Shown piece after piece: positions 1 to 7,987 of a stretch of 64,000 nt of DNA. Below the pieces are notes generated by a model that ran no database searches, had not been told where the DNA came from, and saw only the letters and a program-made list of their open reading frames with translations. Every line of letters begins with the position of its first letter. Position 1 is the first letter of the stretch. The DNA is from Alteribacter aurantiacus DSM 18675 (GTDB taxonomy: Bacteria; Bacillota; Bacilli; Bacillales; Salisediminibacteriaceae). Location of the stretch: NCBI RefSeq assembly GCF_000429705.1, contig NZ_KE386941.1, positions 682,001 through 746,000 of the forward strand, read 5' to 3'. Both the position numbers and the translations under genes were made by a program.

Positions 1-620
1 CGTTCTTGCGTTGGGTACGTTTTGCAGGCATTGCCTTTTCATTATTCATCTTGCCTCTATGGTTGTTAATGGTTGTGGAACCGAGTTTATTGCCTGAAGG
101 ATACGAATATATCGGTCCTGATGAAACAACAAATGTACCAATCTTTTTGCAGATCGTACTGGCAGAACTGGGGATTGAACTTCTCAGGATGGCGGCCATC
201 CATACCCCTTCACCACTTGCAACCGCCCTAGGGTTAGTTGCAGCTTTACTCATAGGTGAAATTGCGATTGAAGTAGGGTTATTCGTACCGGAAGTAATCC
301 TTTATGTAGCAGTAGGTGCAATCGGGATGTTTGCTACGCCAAGTTATGAACTAAGTATCGCTCTTCGGGTTATGAGACTTGGGCTGTTGGTGGCTGTAGT
401 ATTATTCAAGGTTCAAGGATTCGTTATTGGAACGACCGCTTTATTCTTATCTCTTGCAGCAATTAAATCCCTGAACGTTCCTTACATGTGGCCGTTCTTA
501 CCGTTTTATCCTAAAGCCTTGATGGACATTGTGATGCGTCAGGCCGTTCCAATGAAAATGAAACGTCCAAGCATCGTTCATCCTCAAGAATCGGTTAAAC
601 AAGCAAAATCGAAAACATAA
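1..620 (+). CDS. spoVAF: SpoVAF spore membrane protein, C-terminal part (5' end outside window)
   Basis: The reading frame is already open at the window edge (first full codon at base 3), so only the last ~205 codons are present. The translation is hydrophobic with several membrane segments and the pattern of the GerA/SpoVAF family, including a 'FYPKALMDIVMRQ'-like C-terminal stretch followed by a charged tail. SpoVAF is an inner-membrane protein of the spore that works with the SpoVA dipicolinate channel and germinant receptors. Identity is supported by its position directly before lysA, as in B. subtilis. A terminator follows at 631-664, so this is the end of the canonical spoVA operon; a second spoVA-type set lies at 11.4-14.9 kb. 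Confidence 0.85.
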   Translation, partial: FLRWVRFAGIAFSLFILPLWLLMVVEPSLLPEGYEYIGPDETTNVPIFLQIVLAELGIELLRMAAIHTPSPLATALGLVAALLIGEIAIEVGLFVPEVILYVAVGAIGMFATPSYELSIALRVMRLGLLVAVVLFKVQGFVIGTTALFLSLAAIKSLNVPYMWPFLPFYPKALMDIVMRQAVPMKMKRPSIVHPQESVKQAKSKT

Positions 621-630
621 ACTTAGTGTG

Positions 631-664
631 AGCCCGTAAGGATTAATGCCTTATGGGTTTCTTT
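631..664 (+). terminator. Rho-independent terminator after spoVAF
   Basis: Inverted repeat with arms agcccgtaagg and ccttatgggtt (one G-U pair) followed by ttctttat, 10 bases after the spoVAF stop. Confidence 0.7.
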
Positions 665-749
665 ATGATCACTATCGGTTAATGGATCATTCTTTTCGTA
701 GGTTGTTACATCAAATTACTTGCTCCCAAAAAAGAAGTGTGGTAAAGTT

Positions 750-778
750 TTGACTAAGTTATTTGGAATAAAGATATT
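750..778 (+). promoter_or_regulatory. Predicted sigma-A promoter for the lysA leader
   Basis: TTGACT at 750-755, a 17-base spacer and GATATT at 773-778. It lies about 20 bases before the lysine riboswitch, so transcription would start at the beginning of the aptamer. Confidence 0.6.
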
Positions 779-799
779 ACAAACTTCATATTTCTCATG

Positions 800-990
800 T
801 AAGTCATGAGGTAGAGGAGCAAAAAGAATGAGTAAGCTGTCCGAGTGTTGGAGCACGGTGACGACAGTGGAAAGGTCAATTTGCCGAAGAAAGATGAAAA
901 CTCCATCGTTTTATCTTTCTGGGGTGTTGTTGAAAAAACAACGCACTGTCACTACATTAGTAGTGGAGCACTATCCGGATGATAAAAGGA
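800..990 (+). ncRNA. Lysine riboswitch (L box) upstream of lysA
   Basis: The conserved L-box blocks appear in order: GAGGTAGAGG at the 5' side, AGTAAGCTG, GACAGTGGAAAGG, GCCGAAGAAAG, CTGGGGTGTTG, CACTGTCAC, and TAGTGGAGC with a closing ATCCGGATGA. It sits in the leader of lysA, the last enzyme of lysine synthesis, and a strong terminator follows at 1005. Lysine binding is therefore expected to favour termination and lower lysA expression. Boundaries are approximate. Confidence 0.93.
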
Positions 991-1004
991 CAAATGAGCC
1001 ATCC

Positions 1005-1047
1005 AAAGGTAATTAGTGCATCCATGCATTAATTACCTTTTTTTATT
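1005..1047 (+). terminator. Riboswitch-controlled terminator in the lysA leader
   Basis: Arms aaaggtaattagtgca and tgcattaattaccttt with a 4-base loop (one G-U pair), then a run of T. It is the expression platform of the lysine riboswitch, ending about 65 bases before lysA. Confidence 0.9.
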
Positions 1048-1113
1048 ATTTGTTTGACGGAGTGCATAGATATTTGAAACATAAATTATCAGTGATTGAG
1101 GGGGACATGGACG

Positions 1114-2445
1114 ATGAAAACGAAAAACCACGAGGTAAACAATAAAGGGAACCTCTCAATAAACGGCGTAGATACAACTTATTTGGCGGAGAAATATGGT
1201 ACGCCCCTGTATGTGTATGATGTTGAGGACATTTGTGATCGTGCAAATGAATTTAAAAGAGCATTCGAACAGGAAGGCATTGATTATCAAGTAGCCTATG
1301 CAAGTAAAGCTTTCAGCTGTGTAGCGATCGTTCAGCTGATGGATGAGCTTGGACTAAGTTTGGACGTTGTTTCAGGTGGTGAATTGTATACGGCACTGGA
1401 AGCAGGGTTCCCGCCGGAAAGGATCCATTTTCATGGAAATAACAAATCGCCTGATGAAATTGAAATGGCTGTTAAAGCAGGCATTGGGTGCTTTGTGGTT
1501 GACAATTTTCACGAGTTGACTTGGTTGACAGGAATAACCCAAGCGTTGAATTCTGAAATGAAAGTGTTGTTGCGTATTACCCCTGGTGTCGAGGCACATA
1601 CACACGAATACATTAGCACAGGCCAAGAAGATTCAAAATTCGGATTTGATATTACGAGCGGTCAAGCTGAAAAAGCGATTCAAATGGTGGATCAAGAAGA
1701 GCGACTTGAATTATTGGGCGTTCATTGCCATATTGGTTCACAAATATTTGAAACGAGCGGATTTGTTTCCGCTGTTAATGAAGTCTTTCGTCATTTGAAA
1801 GTTTGGAGAGAAAATACAGGATTTACACCTAAAGTTGTGAACCTAGGTGGGGGATTCGGGATCCGCTATAACGAGAGTGATGAACCTTTACCACTAGGGG
1901 AATATGTTCAAGCAATGGTAAAAGAAGTGAAAGAACATGCAAAGGAAGGGAACTTCCCGATTCCTGAAATATGGATTGAACCGGGTCGTGCCCTTGTTGG
2001 TGAAGCGGGAACCACCCTTTATACTGTCGGGTCTAGAAAAACAATACCAGGGATTCGCGATTACATCTCTGTTGATGGTGGGATGACAGATAACCTTCGT
2101 CCGGCTTTGTACCAAGCAAAATACGAAGCAATTGCTGCCAATAAGGCAGCAGAAGAAAAAACAGAAACAGTGTCTGTTGCTGGGAAGTGTTGCGAATCCG
2201 GTGATATGCTCATTTGGGATGTTCAAACACCAAAGCTTGAACAAGGCGATATTCTCGCTGTTTTATCTACAGGAGCCTACGGTTACTCCATGGCGAACAA
2301 TTATAATCGAATTCAACGACCGGCAGTTGTATTTCTCGATCAAGAGGAAGATCACTGTGTCATTGAAAGGGAGACTTATGCGAACATGACTCAACTCGAT
2401 CGTCCTTGGAAGAAAATCCAAACGAAAACGAAGGTTTTCAGTTAA
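1114..2445 (+). CDS. lysA: Diaminopimelate decarboxylase
   Basis: Converts meso-diaminopimelate to L-lysine, the last step of the pathway; PLP-dependent, fold type III. The 443-residue protein has the N-terminal barrel with the PLP lysine in 'YASKAFSC', the 'HCHIGSQI' motif, the glycine-rich phosphate-binding 'NLGGGFGI', 'EPGRALVGEAG', and the C-terminal 'CCESGD' motif that contributes to the active site across the dimer. I chose the ATG at 1114 because GAGGGGG lies 9 bases upstream; a TTG at 1096 in frame overlaps that ribosome binding site. The gene is monocistronic under the lysine riboswitch, with its own terminator at 2570. Confidence 0.95.
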   Translation: MKTKNHEVNNKGNLSINGVDTTYLAEKYGTPLYVYDVEDICDRANEFKRAFEQEGIDYQVAYASKAFSCVAIVQLMDELGLSLDVVSGGELYTALEAGFPPERIHFHGNNKSPDEIEMAVKAGIGCFVVDNFHELTWLTGITQALNSEMKVLLRITPGVEAHTHEYISTGQEDSKFGFDITSGQAEKAIQMVDQEERLELLGVHCHIGSQIFETSGFVSAVNEVFRHLKVWRENTGFTPKVVNLGGGFGIRYNESDEPLPLGEYVQAMVKEVKEHAKEGNFPIPEIWIEPGRALVGEAGTTLYTVGSRKTIPGIRDYISVDGGMTDNLRPALYQAKYEAIAANKAAEEKTETVSVAGKCCESGDMLIWDVQTPKLEQGDILAVLSTGAYGYSMANNYNRIQRPAVVFLDQEEDHCVIERETYANMTQLDRPWKKIQTKTKVFS

Positions 2446-2465
2446 TTTATAGGAACGAATTTGGC

Positions 2466-2541
2466 TAACCTGTTTAAAGCAGCACCTAACCTGTTTAAAT
2501 TAAACATTAACCTGTTTAAACGTGCCTTCAATCTGTTTTAG
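2466..2541 (+). repeat. Four direct repeats with 21-bp period after lysA
   Basis: The 13-mer TAACCTGTTTAAA occurs exactly at 2466, 2487 and 2508, with a degenerate fourth copy (CAATCTGTTTTAG) at 2529. The start-to-start distance is 21 bp each time, about two helical turns. The 8-base spacers differ. The array lies between the lysA stop and the lysA terminator. I know no named family that it matches. Confidence 0.85.
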
Positions 2542-2569
2542 CTTACCCCTCGCTCCACATAACACATCA

Positions 2570-2622
2570 AAAGGTGCCTAAAGGATTCGTCAATTCCCTC
2601 GTTTTAGGCACCTTCATTTCTT
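2570..2622 (+). terminator. Terminator after lysA
   Basis: Arms aaggtgcctaaa (2571-2582) and ttttaggcacctt (2602-2614) around a 19-base loop, followed by catttctttt. Confidence 0.75.
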
Positions 2623-2691
2623 TTCGAGCTCGTTTATAGTAAAATGGACAAGGTTGGTACATACACTTTTTTAGAAGAGAGGACGATTAAA

Positions 2692-3129
2692 ATGAAAAAA
2701 GGAACAATCGTTTTAGACAATGGAAACAAACTTGCTCTTGAGTTCTATCCTGAGGCAGCACCAGGTACTGTTGAAAACTTTGAAAAGCTTGCTAACGAAG
2801 GGTTTTATGACGGTTTAACATTCCACCGTGTTATTCCAGGTTTCGTAGCTCAAGGGGGATGCCCAATTGGGAACGGAACAGGCGGCAGCGATAAACAAAT
2901 CAAATGTGAAACGAAAGGAAATCCTCATAAACATGTACAAGGAACCCTTTCAATGGCTCATGCCGGGAAGGATACTGGAAGCAGCCAGTTCTTCATCGTT
3001 CATGAACCTCAGCCTCACTTGGATGGTGTTCACACTGTTTTTGGACAGGTAACAGAGGGCATTGAAGCAGTACTTGATATCAAAGCTGGGGATGTCATGC
3101 AAGAAGTTCGTGTTTTTAACGAAGAGTAA
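2692..3129 (+). CDS. ppiB: Peptidyl-prolyl cis-trans isomerase B (cyclophilin)
   Basis: Cytoplasmic cyclophilin of 145 residues, close to the B. subtilis PpiB length of about 143, catalysing proline isomerisation during protein folding. Visible motifs are 'FHRVIPGFVAQGG' with the catalytic arginine, 'GTLSMAHAGKDTGSSQFFI', and 'LDGVHTVFGQV'. The start at 2692 is preceded by AGAGAGGA at a suitable distance; an in-frame ATG at 2644 would add 16 residues and lacks a ribosome binding site. It sits alone between two terminators, in the same place as in B. subtilis (lysA-ppiB-rib). Confidence 0.95.
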   Translation: MKKGTIVLDNGNKLALEFYPEAAPGTVENFEKLANEGFYDGLTFHRVIPGFVAQGGCPIGNGTGGSDKQIKCETKGNPHKHVQGTLSMAHAGKDTGSSQFFIVHEPQPHLDGVHTVFGQVTEGIEAVLDIKAGDVMQEVRVFNEE

Positions 3130-3140
3130 TTAAGTTTTGT

Positions 3141-3173
3141 AAAAGGGCTCCTGCGATATGGAGCCCTTTTCTC
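3141..3173 (+). terminator. Terminator after ppiB
   Basis: Perfect arms aaaagggctcc and ggagccctttt with an 8-base loop, then ctcattt. Confidence 0.85.
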
Positions 3174-3440
3174 ATTTGCAAGAGTAAGATCTCCACAACT
3201 CGCATTTTCACCATCGTATGTTTCGTTCGCCGTGTAACGAGGATTTCAGGTATCACAAACTCATCTTGGCAAGGTGTATTTAACTTACATTTATACTCAA
3301 TTACCGGCGAATTACACCCCGGATGCCCTATTAAACCATACAAAAAGCCGGAAAATTCCACACAAAAATGTAAACGCTTCCGTTTTTGTGCATATTTCGA
3401 CCACACCAGAAAGTTTTGTGATATACTATACAAAACGAAA

Positions 3441-3598
3441 ACGATTTTCCTTCGGGGTCGGGTGAAAATCCCAACCGGCGGTGATGAGGTGCATCTCGCA
3501 CCCTAAGCCCGTGACCCGTTTTATGCACAAGCACGAAACGGTGGATTCGGTGAGAAACCGGAGCCGACAGTATAGTCTGGATGGGAGAAGGAAACAGT
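3441..3598 (+). ncRNA. FMN riboswitch (RFN element) of the riboflavin operon
   Basis: The RFN consensus is clear: TTCGGGGTCGGGTGAAAATC, CCAACCGGCGGTGAT, AAGCCCGTGACCC, a variable arm, GGTGGATTCGGTGAGAAACC, GGAGCCGACAGTATAGTCTGG and the closing ATGGGAGAAGGA. A terminator follows at 3719 and ribD at 3810, so FMN should reduce transcription of the rib genes. A TATACT -10 candidate lies just upstream at 3422-3427, but its -35 is weak. The stretch 3174-3420 has no gene I can support. Confidence 0.96.
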
Positions 3599-3716
3599 GA
3601 AAAAACCGGTGAAAACTGTCATGGCACCAGTGTGTCTTTTTACACACGTGCAGAATTTTCTGCAAGAATGTCCATTTCGGCTCACGCGGGCTTCTTTCTC
3701 ATTGTTTACTTTAGAC

Positions 3717-3750
3717 CAAACCTGAAGGTTCATCCTTCAGGTTTTTTGTT
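3717..3750 (+). terminator. Riboswitch-controlled terminator in the rib leader
   Basis: Arms aacctgaagg and ccttcaggtt around a 4-base loop, followed by seven T. It lies between the FMN aptamer and ribD. Confidence 0.9.
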
Positions 3751-3809
3751 TTTATACTATAGACAATCACGAGGCCATCGTGCTTAACACATTCCAGGAG
3801 TGAAAGAGT

Positions 3810-4898
3810 ATGCTCGATGAAAGATATATGAAACTAGCTCTCGAACTTGCCAAGTCAACGGAAGGGCAAACCTCCCCAAATCCTGTAGTAGGTGCCGTTA
3901 TTGTTAAAAACAACCAAGTGGTAGGGGTAGGTGCCCATCTCAAAGCAGGTGAGCCCCATGCGGAAAAGCATGCACTAGCGATGGCGGGAGATGAGGCAAA
4001 GGGATCTACTATTTACGTGACGCTCGAGCCTTGTGCCCACCACGGAAGAACACCTCCGTGTGCGGATGCTTTAGTTGAGGCACAAGTGGCAAGAGTCGTT
4101 GTAGCTACGAAAGATTCTAATCCTAAAGTGGCAGGCAAAGGGATTGAAAAGTTACGAAAAGCGGGTATTTTGGTTGATGAAGGGGTTATGGAAAGGGAAG
4201 CAAGAGAATTAAACACGACGTTCTTCCATTTTCTAAAAGAAAATCGCCCCTTTGTCACATTAAAATCAGCTACAAGTCTTGATGGTAAGATTGCAACGTC
4301 AACAGGAGAAAGCAAATGGATTACAGGTCCTGATGCCCGGTTTGATGTTCATAGACTTAGACACCAAAATGATGGGATATTGGTTGGAGTTAACACTATT
4401 CTTGCTGATGACCCGGCTCTTACTACTCGTTTGCCTGGTGGAGGAAATCATCCGATCAGGATTGTCCTTGATCACACCCTTAAGATTCCACTTGATAGTG
4501 TCGTTGTGACCGACAAAACGACCCCTACATGGGTCATTACGAGCCACAAGTATGACTTTGAAAAAAAGACAGCTCTTGAATCTATGGGCGTACCTGTCTT
4601 TTCTCTTCCTTCTGCCACAATAGAAGTGGATGATTTACTAACCGTGTTAGGAAATCAAGGAGTGACGTCATTATTAGTTGAGGGAGGCGGACGAGTCAAC
4701 GACAGCTTTTTAAGGTCTGGCCTCTTTGACAAAGTCATCGTTTACATGGCACCCAAATTGATCGGCGGCGACAATGGTTATTCGTCCTATGCTGGGATTG
4801 GTATTGAGAGACTGTCTGACTGTGTAGATTTGAGAATTGAGGATGTTACTATGATCGGCAAGGATTTAAAGATAACGGCAGTGAAGGAGGAAAGCTGA
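3810..4898 (+). CDS. ribD: Bifunctional riboflavin deaminase/reductase RibD
   Basis: Catalyses the second and third steps of riboflavin synthesis: deamination of the pyrimidine from GTP and NADPH-dependent reduction of the ribosyl side chain. The N-terminal deaminase domain (residues 1-145) shows the zinc ligands in 'GEPHAEKHAL' and 'PCAHHGRTPPC'. The C-terminal reductase domain (about 150-360) shows 'LKSATSLDGKIATSTGESKWITG' broken as usual, and 'LLVEGGGRVNDSFL'. The length of 362 is typical. GTGAAAG provides the ribosome binding site. Its stop overlaps the ribE start (TGATG), indicating translational coupling. Confidence 0.96.
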   Translation: MLDERYMKLALELAKSTEGQTSPNPVVGAVIVKNNQVVGVGAHLKAGEPHAEKHALAMAGDEAKGSTIYVTLEPCAHHGRTPPCADALVEAQVARVVVATKDSNPKVAGKGIEKLRKAGILVDEGVMEREARELNTTFFHFLKENRPFVTLKSATSLDGKIATSTGESKWITGPDARFDVHRLRHQNDGILVGVNTILADDPALTTRLPGGGNHPIRIVLDHTLKIPLDSVVVTDKTTPTWVITSHKYDFEKKTALESMGVPVFSLPSATIEVDDLLTVLGNQGVTSLLVEGGGRVNDSFLRSGLFDKVIVYMAPKLIGGDNGYSSYAGIGIERLSDCVDLRIEDVTMIGKDLKITAVKEES

Positions 4899-5551
4899 TG
4901 TTTACGGGTATTATAGAAGAAAAAGGAACAATTCAATCGATTCGTCAAACAGGAGAAGCAATTGTCATGAGAATAAAAGCTCCCCATATTTTAACGGACG
5001 CCAAGCTTGGAGACAGTATTTCTGTTAACGGTGTTTGTCTCACGGTGACCTCTTTTGATGATGAATCATTTACAGTCGATATTATGCCGGAAACCGTCCG
5101 GGCAACAAGCTTGAAACTGCTTTCCAATGGCTCGTCTGTAAATCTTGAACGTGCTATGGGAGCGAATGGTCGCTTCGGCGGACATTTCGTAACAGGACAT
5201 GTGGACGGCGTAGGGACAATTCGATCAAAGCGAAAAGAAGCAAACGCCGTTTATTATGAAATCGAAGTCAATGAACACCTCAGGCGACATATGATGATGA
5301 AAGGTTCCGTTGCAGTAGATGGAACAAGCTTAACCATTTTCGGAGTGGATGCTACTTCTTTTTTAATCTCGATTATTCCGCACACCTTGGAAGAGACGAT
5401 TATTGGCTCAAAAGGTCCTGGAGATATCGTCAATATTGAGACGGATATGCTCGCAAAGTATATGGATCAGCTCCTATCGAGGTCACAAAATACCGATAAA
5501 GATGCATCCGATAAACTGACAGAATCGTTCTTGAAAGATCACGGGTTCTAA
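4898..5551 (+). CDS. ribE: Riboflavin synthase, alpha chain
   Basis: Dismutates two molecules of 6,7-dimethyl-8-ribityllumazine to riboflavin. The 217-residue protein begins with the family's diagnostic 'MFTGIIEEKG' and has two tandem lumazine-binding barrels (about 1-95 and 96-190), with 'SVNGVCLTV' in the first and 'VAVDGTSLTI' in the second. The start codon overlaps the ribD stop. Named ribE here; the older B. subtilis name is ribB. Confidence 0.96.
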   Translation: MFTGIIEEKGTIQSIRQTGEAIVMRIKAPHILTDAKLGDSISVNGVCLTVTSFDDESFTVDIMPETVRATSLKLLSNGSSVNLERAMGANGRFGGHFVTGHVDGVGTIRSKRKEANAVYYEIEVNEHLRRHMMMKGSVAVDGTSLTIFGVDATSFLISIIPHTLEETIIGSKGPGDIVNIETDMLAKYMDQLLSRSQNTDKDASDKLTESFLKDHGF

Positions 5552-5617
5552 TAAAACAAGACAGATAAGAAAGACCCCCTTTAGACACATGGATTATAAA
5601 AGAGAGGTCGTGAAATT

Positions 5618-6817
5618 ATGATCAAATTTGATCTTATTGAAGAAGCAATTTATGACTTGATGCAAGGTAAAATGGTTATTGTATGTGATGATGAAGACCG
5701 TGAGAATGAAGGGGACTTTGTTGCACTGGCAGATAAAACCACTCCAGAAGTAATCAACTTTATGATTACTCACGGCCGTGGACTTGTGTGTACACCTATT
5801 ACTCAAAGTCGTGCAGAAGAGTTGGACCTCGTACCAATGGTAGACCACAATACGGATCCACATGGTACAGCATTCACTGTAAGTATCGATCATCAATCGA
5901 CAACAACAGGAATCTCTGCACATGAAAGGGCTGCTACCGTCCAAGCCCTTATAAATCCTCACAGCAAGGGAATTGATTTCAAAAAACCTGGACACATTTT
6001 CCCTTTGATTGCAAAGGACGGTGGTGTATTGCGCCGGGCAGGTCATACGGAAGCTGCCGTTGATTTAGCAAGGTTGTGCGGGTCCGAGCCGGCAGGTGTC
6101 ATCTGTGAAATAATCAAAGAAGACGGATCTATGGCGAGAGTACCTGATTTAAGGAAAATTGCAGATGAACATGATCTGAAAATGATCACAATAAAAGACT
6201 TGATTCAATACAGAAATCGAAAAGACAAGCTTGTGAAAAAAGAAGTGGAAATTACTCTTCCTACAGAATTCGGTGAATTCAAGGCAGTAGGATATTCTAA
6301 TATTGTAGACGGTAAAGAGCATGTTGCCCTCGTTAAAGGGGAAATCAATCCAGAGAAGCCAACACTTGTCCGGGTTCATTCGGAATGTTTGACCGGTGAC
6401 GTCTTTGCTTCTGAACGTTGTGACTGTGGTCCTCAGCTTCATGCTGCCTTAGAGCAAATTGAAGCTGCTGGAGAAGGGGTTCTCCTTTATATGAGGCAAG
6501 AAGGCCGAGGTATAGGCTTGTTAAATAAAATGAGAGCTTATAAACTACAAGAAGAAGGTCTTGATACAGTTGAAGCAAACGCTAAGCTTGGGTTTGCGCC
6601 GGATCTTCGGGATTATGGAATTGGAGCTCAAATTCTTCGTGACTTAGGGGTAAGTAAGATGAAGTTATTAACAAACAACCCTCGTAAAATTACAGGCTTA
6701 AAAGGATATGACTTGGAAGTCGTGGATCGAGTAGCACTTCAGCTCCCCCACACGAAAGCAAACGAACGTTATTTAAAAGCAAAGAAAGATAAGTTAGGTC
6801 ACATGCTCCACTTATAA
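5618..6817 (+). CDS. ribBA: 3,4-dihydroxy-2-butanone-4-phosphate synthase / GTP cyclohydrolase II
   Basis: Bifunctional enzyme supplying both precursors of lumazine. Residues 1-200 form the DHBP synthase, with the acidic 'DDEDRENEGDF' active-site loop and 'GHTEAAVDLARL'. Residues 205-399 form GTP cyclohydrolase II, with zinc ligands in 'SECLTGDVFASERCDCG' and 'RQEGRGIGL'. AGAGAGG precedes the ATG. It is followed by an exceptionally long 296-bp gap before ribH. Confidence 0.96.
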   Translation: MIKFDLIEEAIYDLMQGKMVIVCDDEDRENEGDFVALADKTTPEVINFMITHGRGLVCTPITQSRAEELDLVPMVDHNTDPHGTAFTVSIDHQSTTTGISAHERAATVQALINPHSKGIDFKKPGHIFPLIAKDGGVLRRAGHTEAAVDLARLCGSEPAGVICEIIKEDGSMARVPDLRKIADEHDLKMITIKDLIQYRNRKDKLVKKEVEITLPTEFGEFKAVGYSNIVDGKEHVALVKGEINPEKPTLVRVHSECLTGDVFASERCDCGPQLHAALEQIEAAGEGVLLYMRQEGRGIGLLNKMRAYKLQEEGLDTVEANAKLGFAPDLRDYGIGAQILRDLGVSKMKLLTNNPRKITGLKGYDLEVVDRVALQLPHTKANERYLKAKKDKLGHMLHL

Positions 6818-6857
6818 TAGTCACTTCTTTTTAGACGGGACGTTGATCGTCAGGACA

Positions 6858-6929
6858 ATCGATGAGGATGGGGCACAGAGGAAGTGTTTGGTCAATACAC
6901 TTAAACACTTCTGCCCTACCAAAATCGAT
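6858..6929 (+). other. Structured element in the ribBA-ribH gap
   Basis: A nested inverted repeat: ATCGAT at 6858 and 6924, GGGCA at 6871 against TGCCC at 6912, and GAAGTGTTT at 6881 against AAACACTTC at 6903. The inner arms pair perfectly around a 13-base loop; the outer arms are separated by unpaired bases. There is no T run, so it does not look like a simple terminator. It may be a processing or stability element, or a leftover palindromic repeat. Confidence 0.55.
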
Positions 6930-6969
6930 CCATGTGAGTGAAGAACAATAATAAGACTTGAAGTACTGC

Positions 6970-6998
6970 TTGTCGATGGTGTATGTTCCGTTTATACA
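6970..6998 (+). promoter_or_regulatory. Candidate internal promoter before ribH
   Basis: TTGTCG at 6970-6975, a 17-base spacer and TATACA at 6993-6998, about 115 bases before ribH. If active it would give ribH and ribT transcription that bypasses the FMN riboswitch. Confidence 0.4.
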
Positions 6999-7113
6999 TA
7001 TAAGAGTGATGGAGAAGAAAGACCTCTTAAATAATGAGAGCTAATTTAACTTATGGAGCTCATGTGATGAGACCCCATTGTAAAAGGAAAATAAAATCAG
7101 GAGGCGTTATAAT

Positions 7114-7584
7114 ATGGGAAACGTGTATGAAGGACAATTAGTAGCATCAGGACTTAAAGTTGGTATCGTAGTAGGGCGTTTTAACGAATTTATTACAGGT
7201 AAGCTTTTAAGTGGAGCACAAGATGCGCTAAGACGACATGGTATTGATGAGGCGGATGTTGACCTTGCGTGGGTACCAGGTGCATTTGAGATTCCCCTTA
7301 TCGCTAAAAAAATGGCTGATTCTAAAAAGTATGATGCTGTCATCACTCTTGGAACGGTCATTCGTGGATCTACCCCACACTTTGACTATGTTTGTGCAGA
7401 AGCTGCAAAAGGCGTATCCAGTGCAGCCATGTCCAGTGGTATTCCGGTGATCTTTGGTGTATTAACAACCGAAACAATTGAACAGGCAATTGAAAGAGCG
7501 GGTACTAAAGCTGGCAATAAAGGATGGGAAGTAGCTGTTGCCGCTATTGAAATGGCAAACCTGACAAAAACGCTTGAAGGATAA
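7114..7584 (+). CDS. ribH: 6,7-dimethyl-8-ribityllumazine synthase
   Basis: Condenses the ribityl pyrimidine with dihydroxybutanone phosphate to lumazine, the substrate of RibE; forms 60-mer capsids in bacilli. The 156-residue sequence has 'WVPGAFEIPL', 'GTVIRGSTPHFDYVC' with the catalytic histidine, and 'GNKGWEVAVAAIEM'. TCAGGAGGCG is a strong ribosome binding site for the ATG. It is separated from ribBA by 296 bp with a hairpin and a possible own promoter, and followed closely by ribT. Confidence 0.96.
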   Translation: MGNVYEGQLVASGLKVGIVVGRFNEFITGKLLSGAQDALRRHGIDEADVDLAWVPGAFEIPLIAKKMADSKKYDAVITLGTVIRGSTPHFDYVCAEAAKGVSSAAMSSGIPVIFGVLTTETIEQAIERAGTKAGNKGWEVAVAAIEMANLTKTLEG

Positions 7585-7599
7585 GAAAAGAGGAACCGT

Positions 7600-7947
7600 A
7601 TGATTATTCCTTACCATCGTGATTACGAAAAAATAGCCATGGGTTTACTGTCTTATACCCCGCACGAAAAGAAAGTGAAAAAATTACAAAATACGATGAG
7701 TCAATATGAAAATAATCATAACTGGCAACTGTATTTGTGGAAAGAAGAAGCGATTATTGGAGTCGTGGGTATTGAAAAAGACGGTGAAACGGTCTATTTA
7801 CAACATTTGTGTGTTAATCCGTCGTACCGTGAAGAGGGAATCGGAAAGAAAATTGTGAGAGAATTGGAAGCTTACACGGGATATGAGCTTTGCCCAACAA
7901 AGTCTACTAGTTCATTTCTTTCCTCTTGTAATGATTGCAATGATTAA
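7600..7947 (+). CDS. ribT: RibT, GNAT-family acetyltransferase
   Basis: Last gene of the riboflavin operon, 15 bases after ribH, with AAAAGAGG as ribosome binding site. The 115-residue protein has the GNAT acetyl-CoA loop pattern 'LCVNPSYREEGIGKKIVREL'. The substrate in the family is not firmly established. It is slightly shorter than the B. subtilis protein (about 124 residues), ending in a cysteine-containing tail. A bidirectional terminator separates it from the convergent ypuF. Confidence 0.85.
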   Translation: MIIPYHRDYEKIAMGLLSYTPHEKKVKKLQNTMSQYENNHNWQLYLWKEEAIIGVVGIEKDGETVYLQHLCVNPSYREEGIGKKIVRELEAYTGYELCPTKSTSSFLSSCNDCND

Positions 7948-7987
7948 AGAAAAAGAAAGGAAGGTCTAAGCCTCCCTTTCTTTTTTC
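7946..7987. terminator. Terminator between convergent ribT and ypuF
   Basis: Arms agaaaggaagg and cctccctttct with T-rich sequence on the plus side and A-rich on the other. It overlaps the last codons of ypuF. Confidence 0.65.

Noticed and set aside
828..1016. 62-codon open frame upstream of lysA
   Set aside because: It lies wholly inside the lysine riboswitch and its terminator; the sequence is explained by the RNA.
2466..2541. Possible CRISPR-like array
   Set aside because: Repeats are 13 bp with 8-bp spacers and there are only four copies; far too short for CRISPR, and no cas gene is present.
3426..3787. Open frames on both strands in the rib leader
   Set aside because: They overlap the FMN riboswitch and its terminator, have no ribosome binding site and no protein-like composition.
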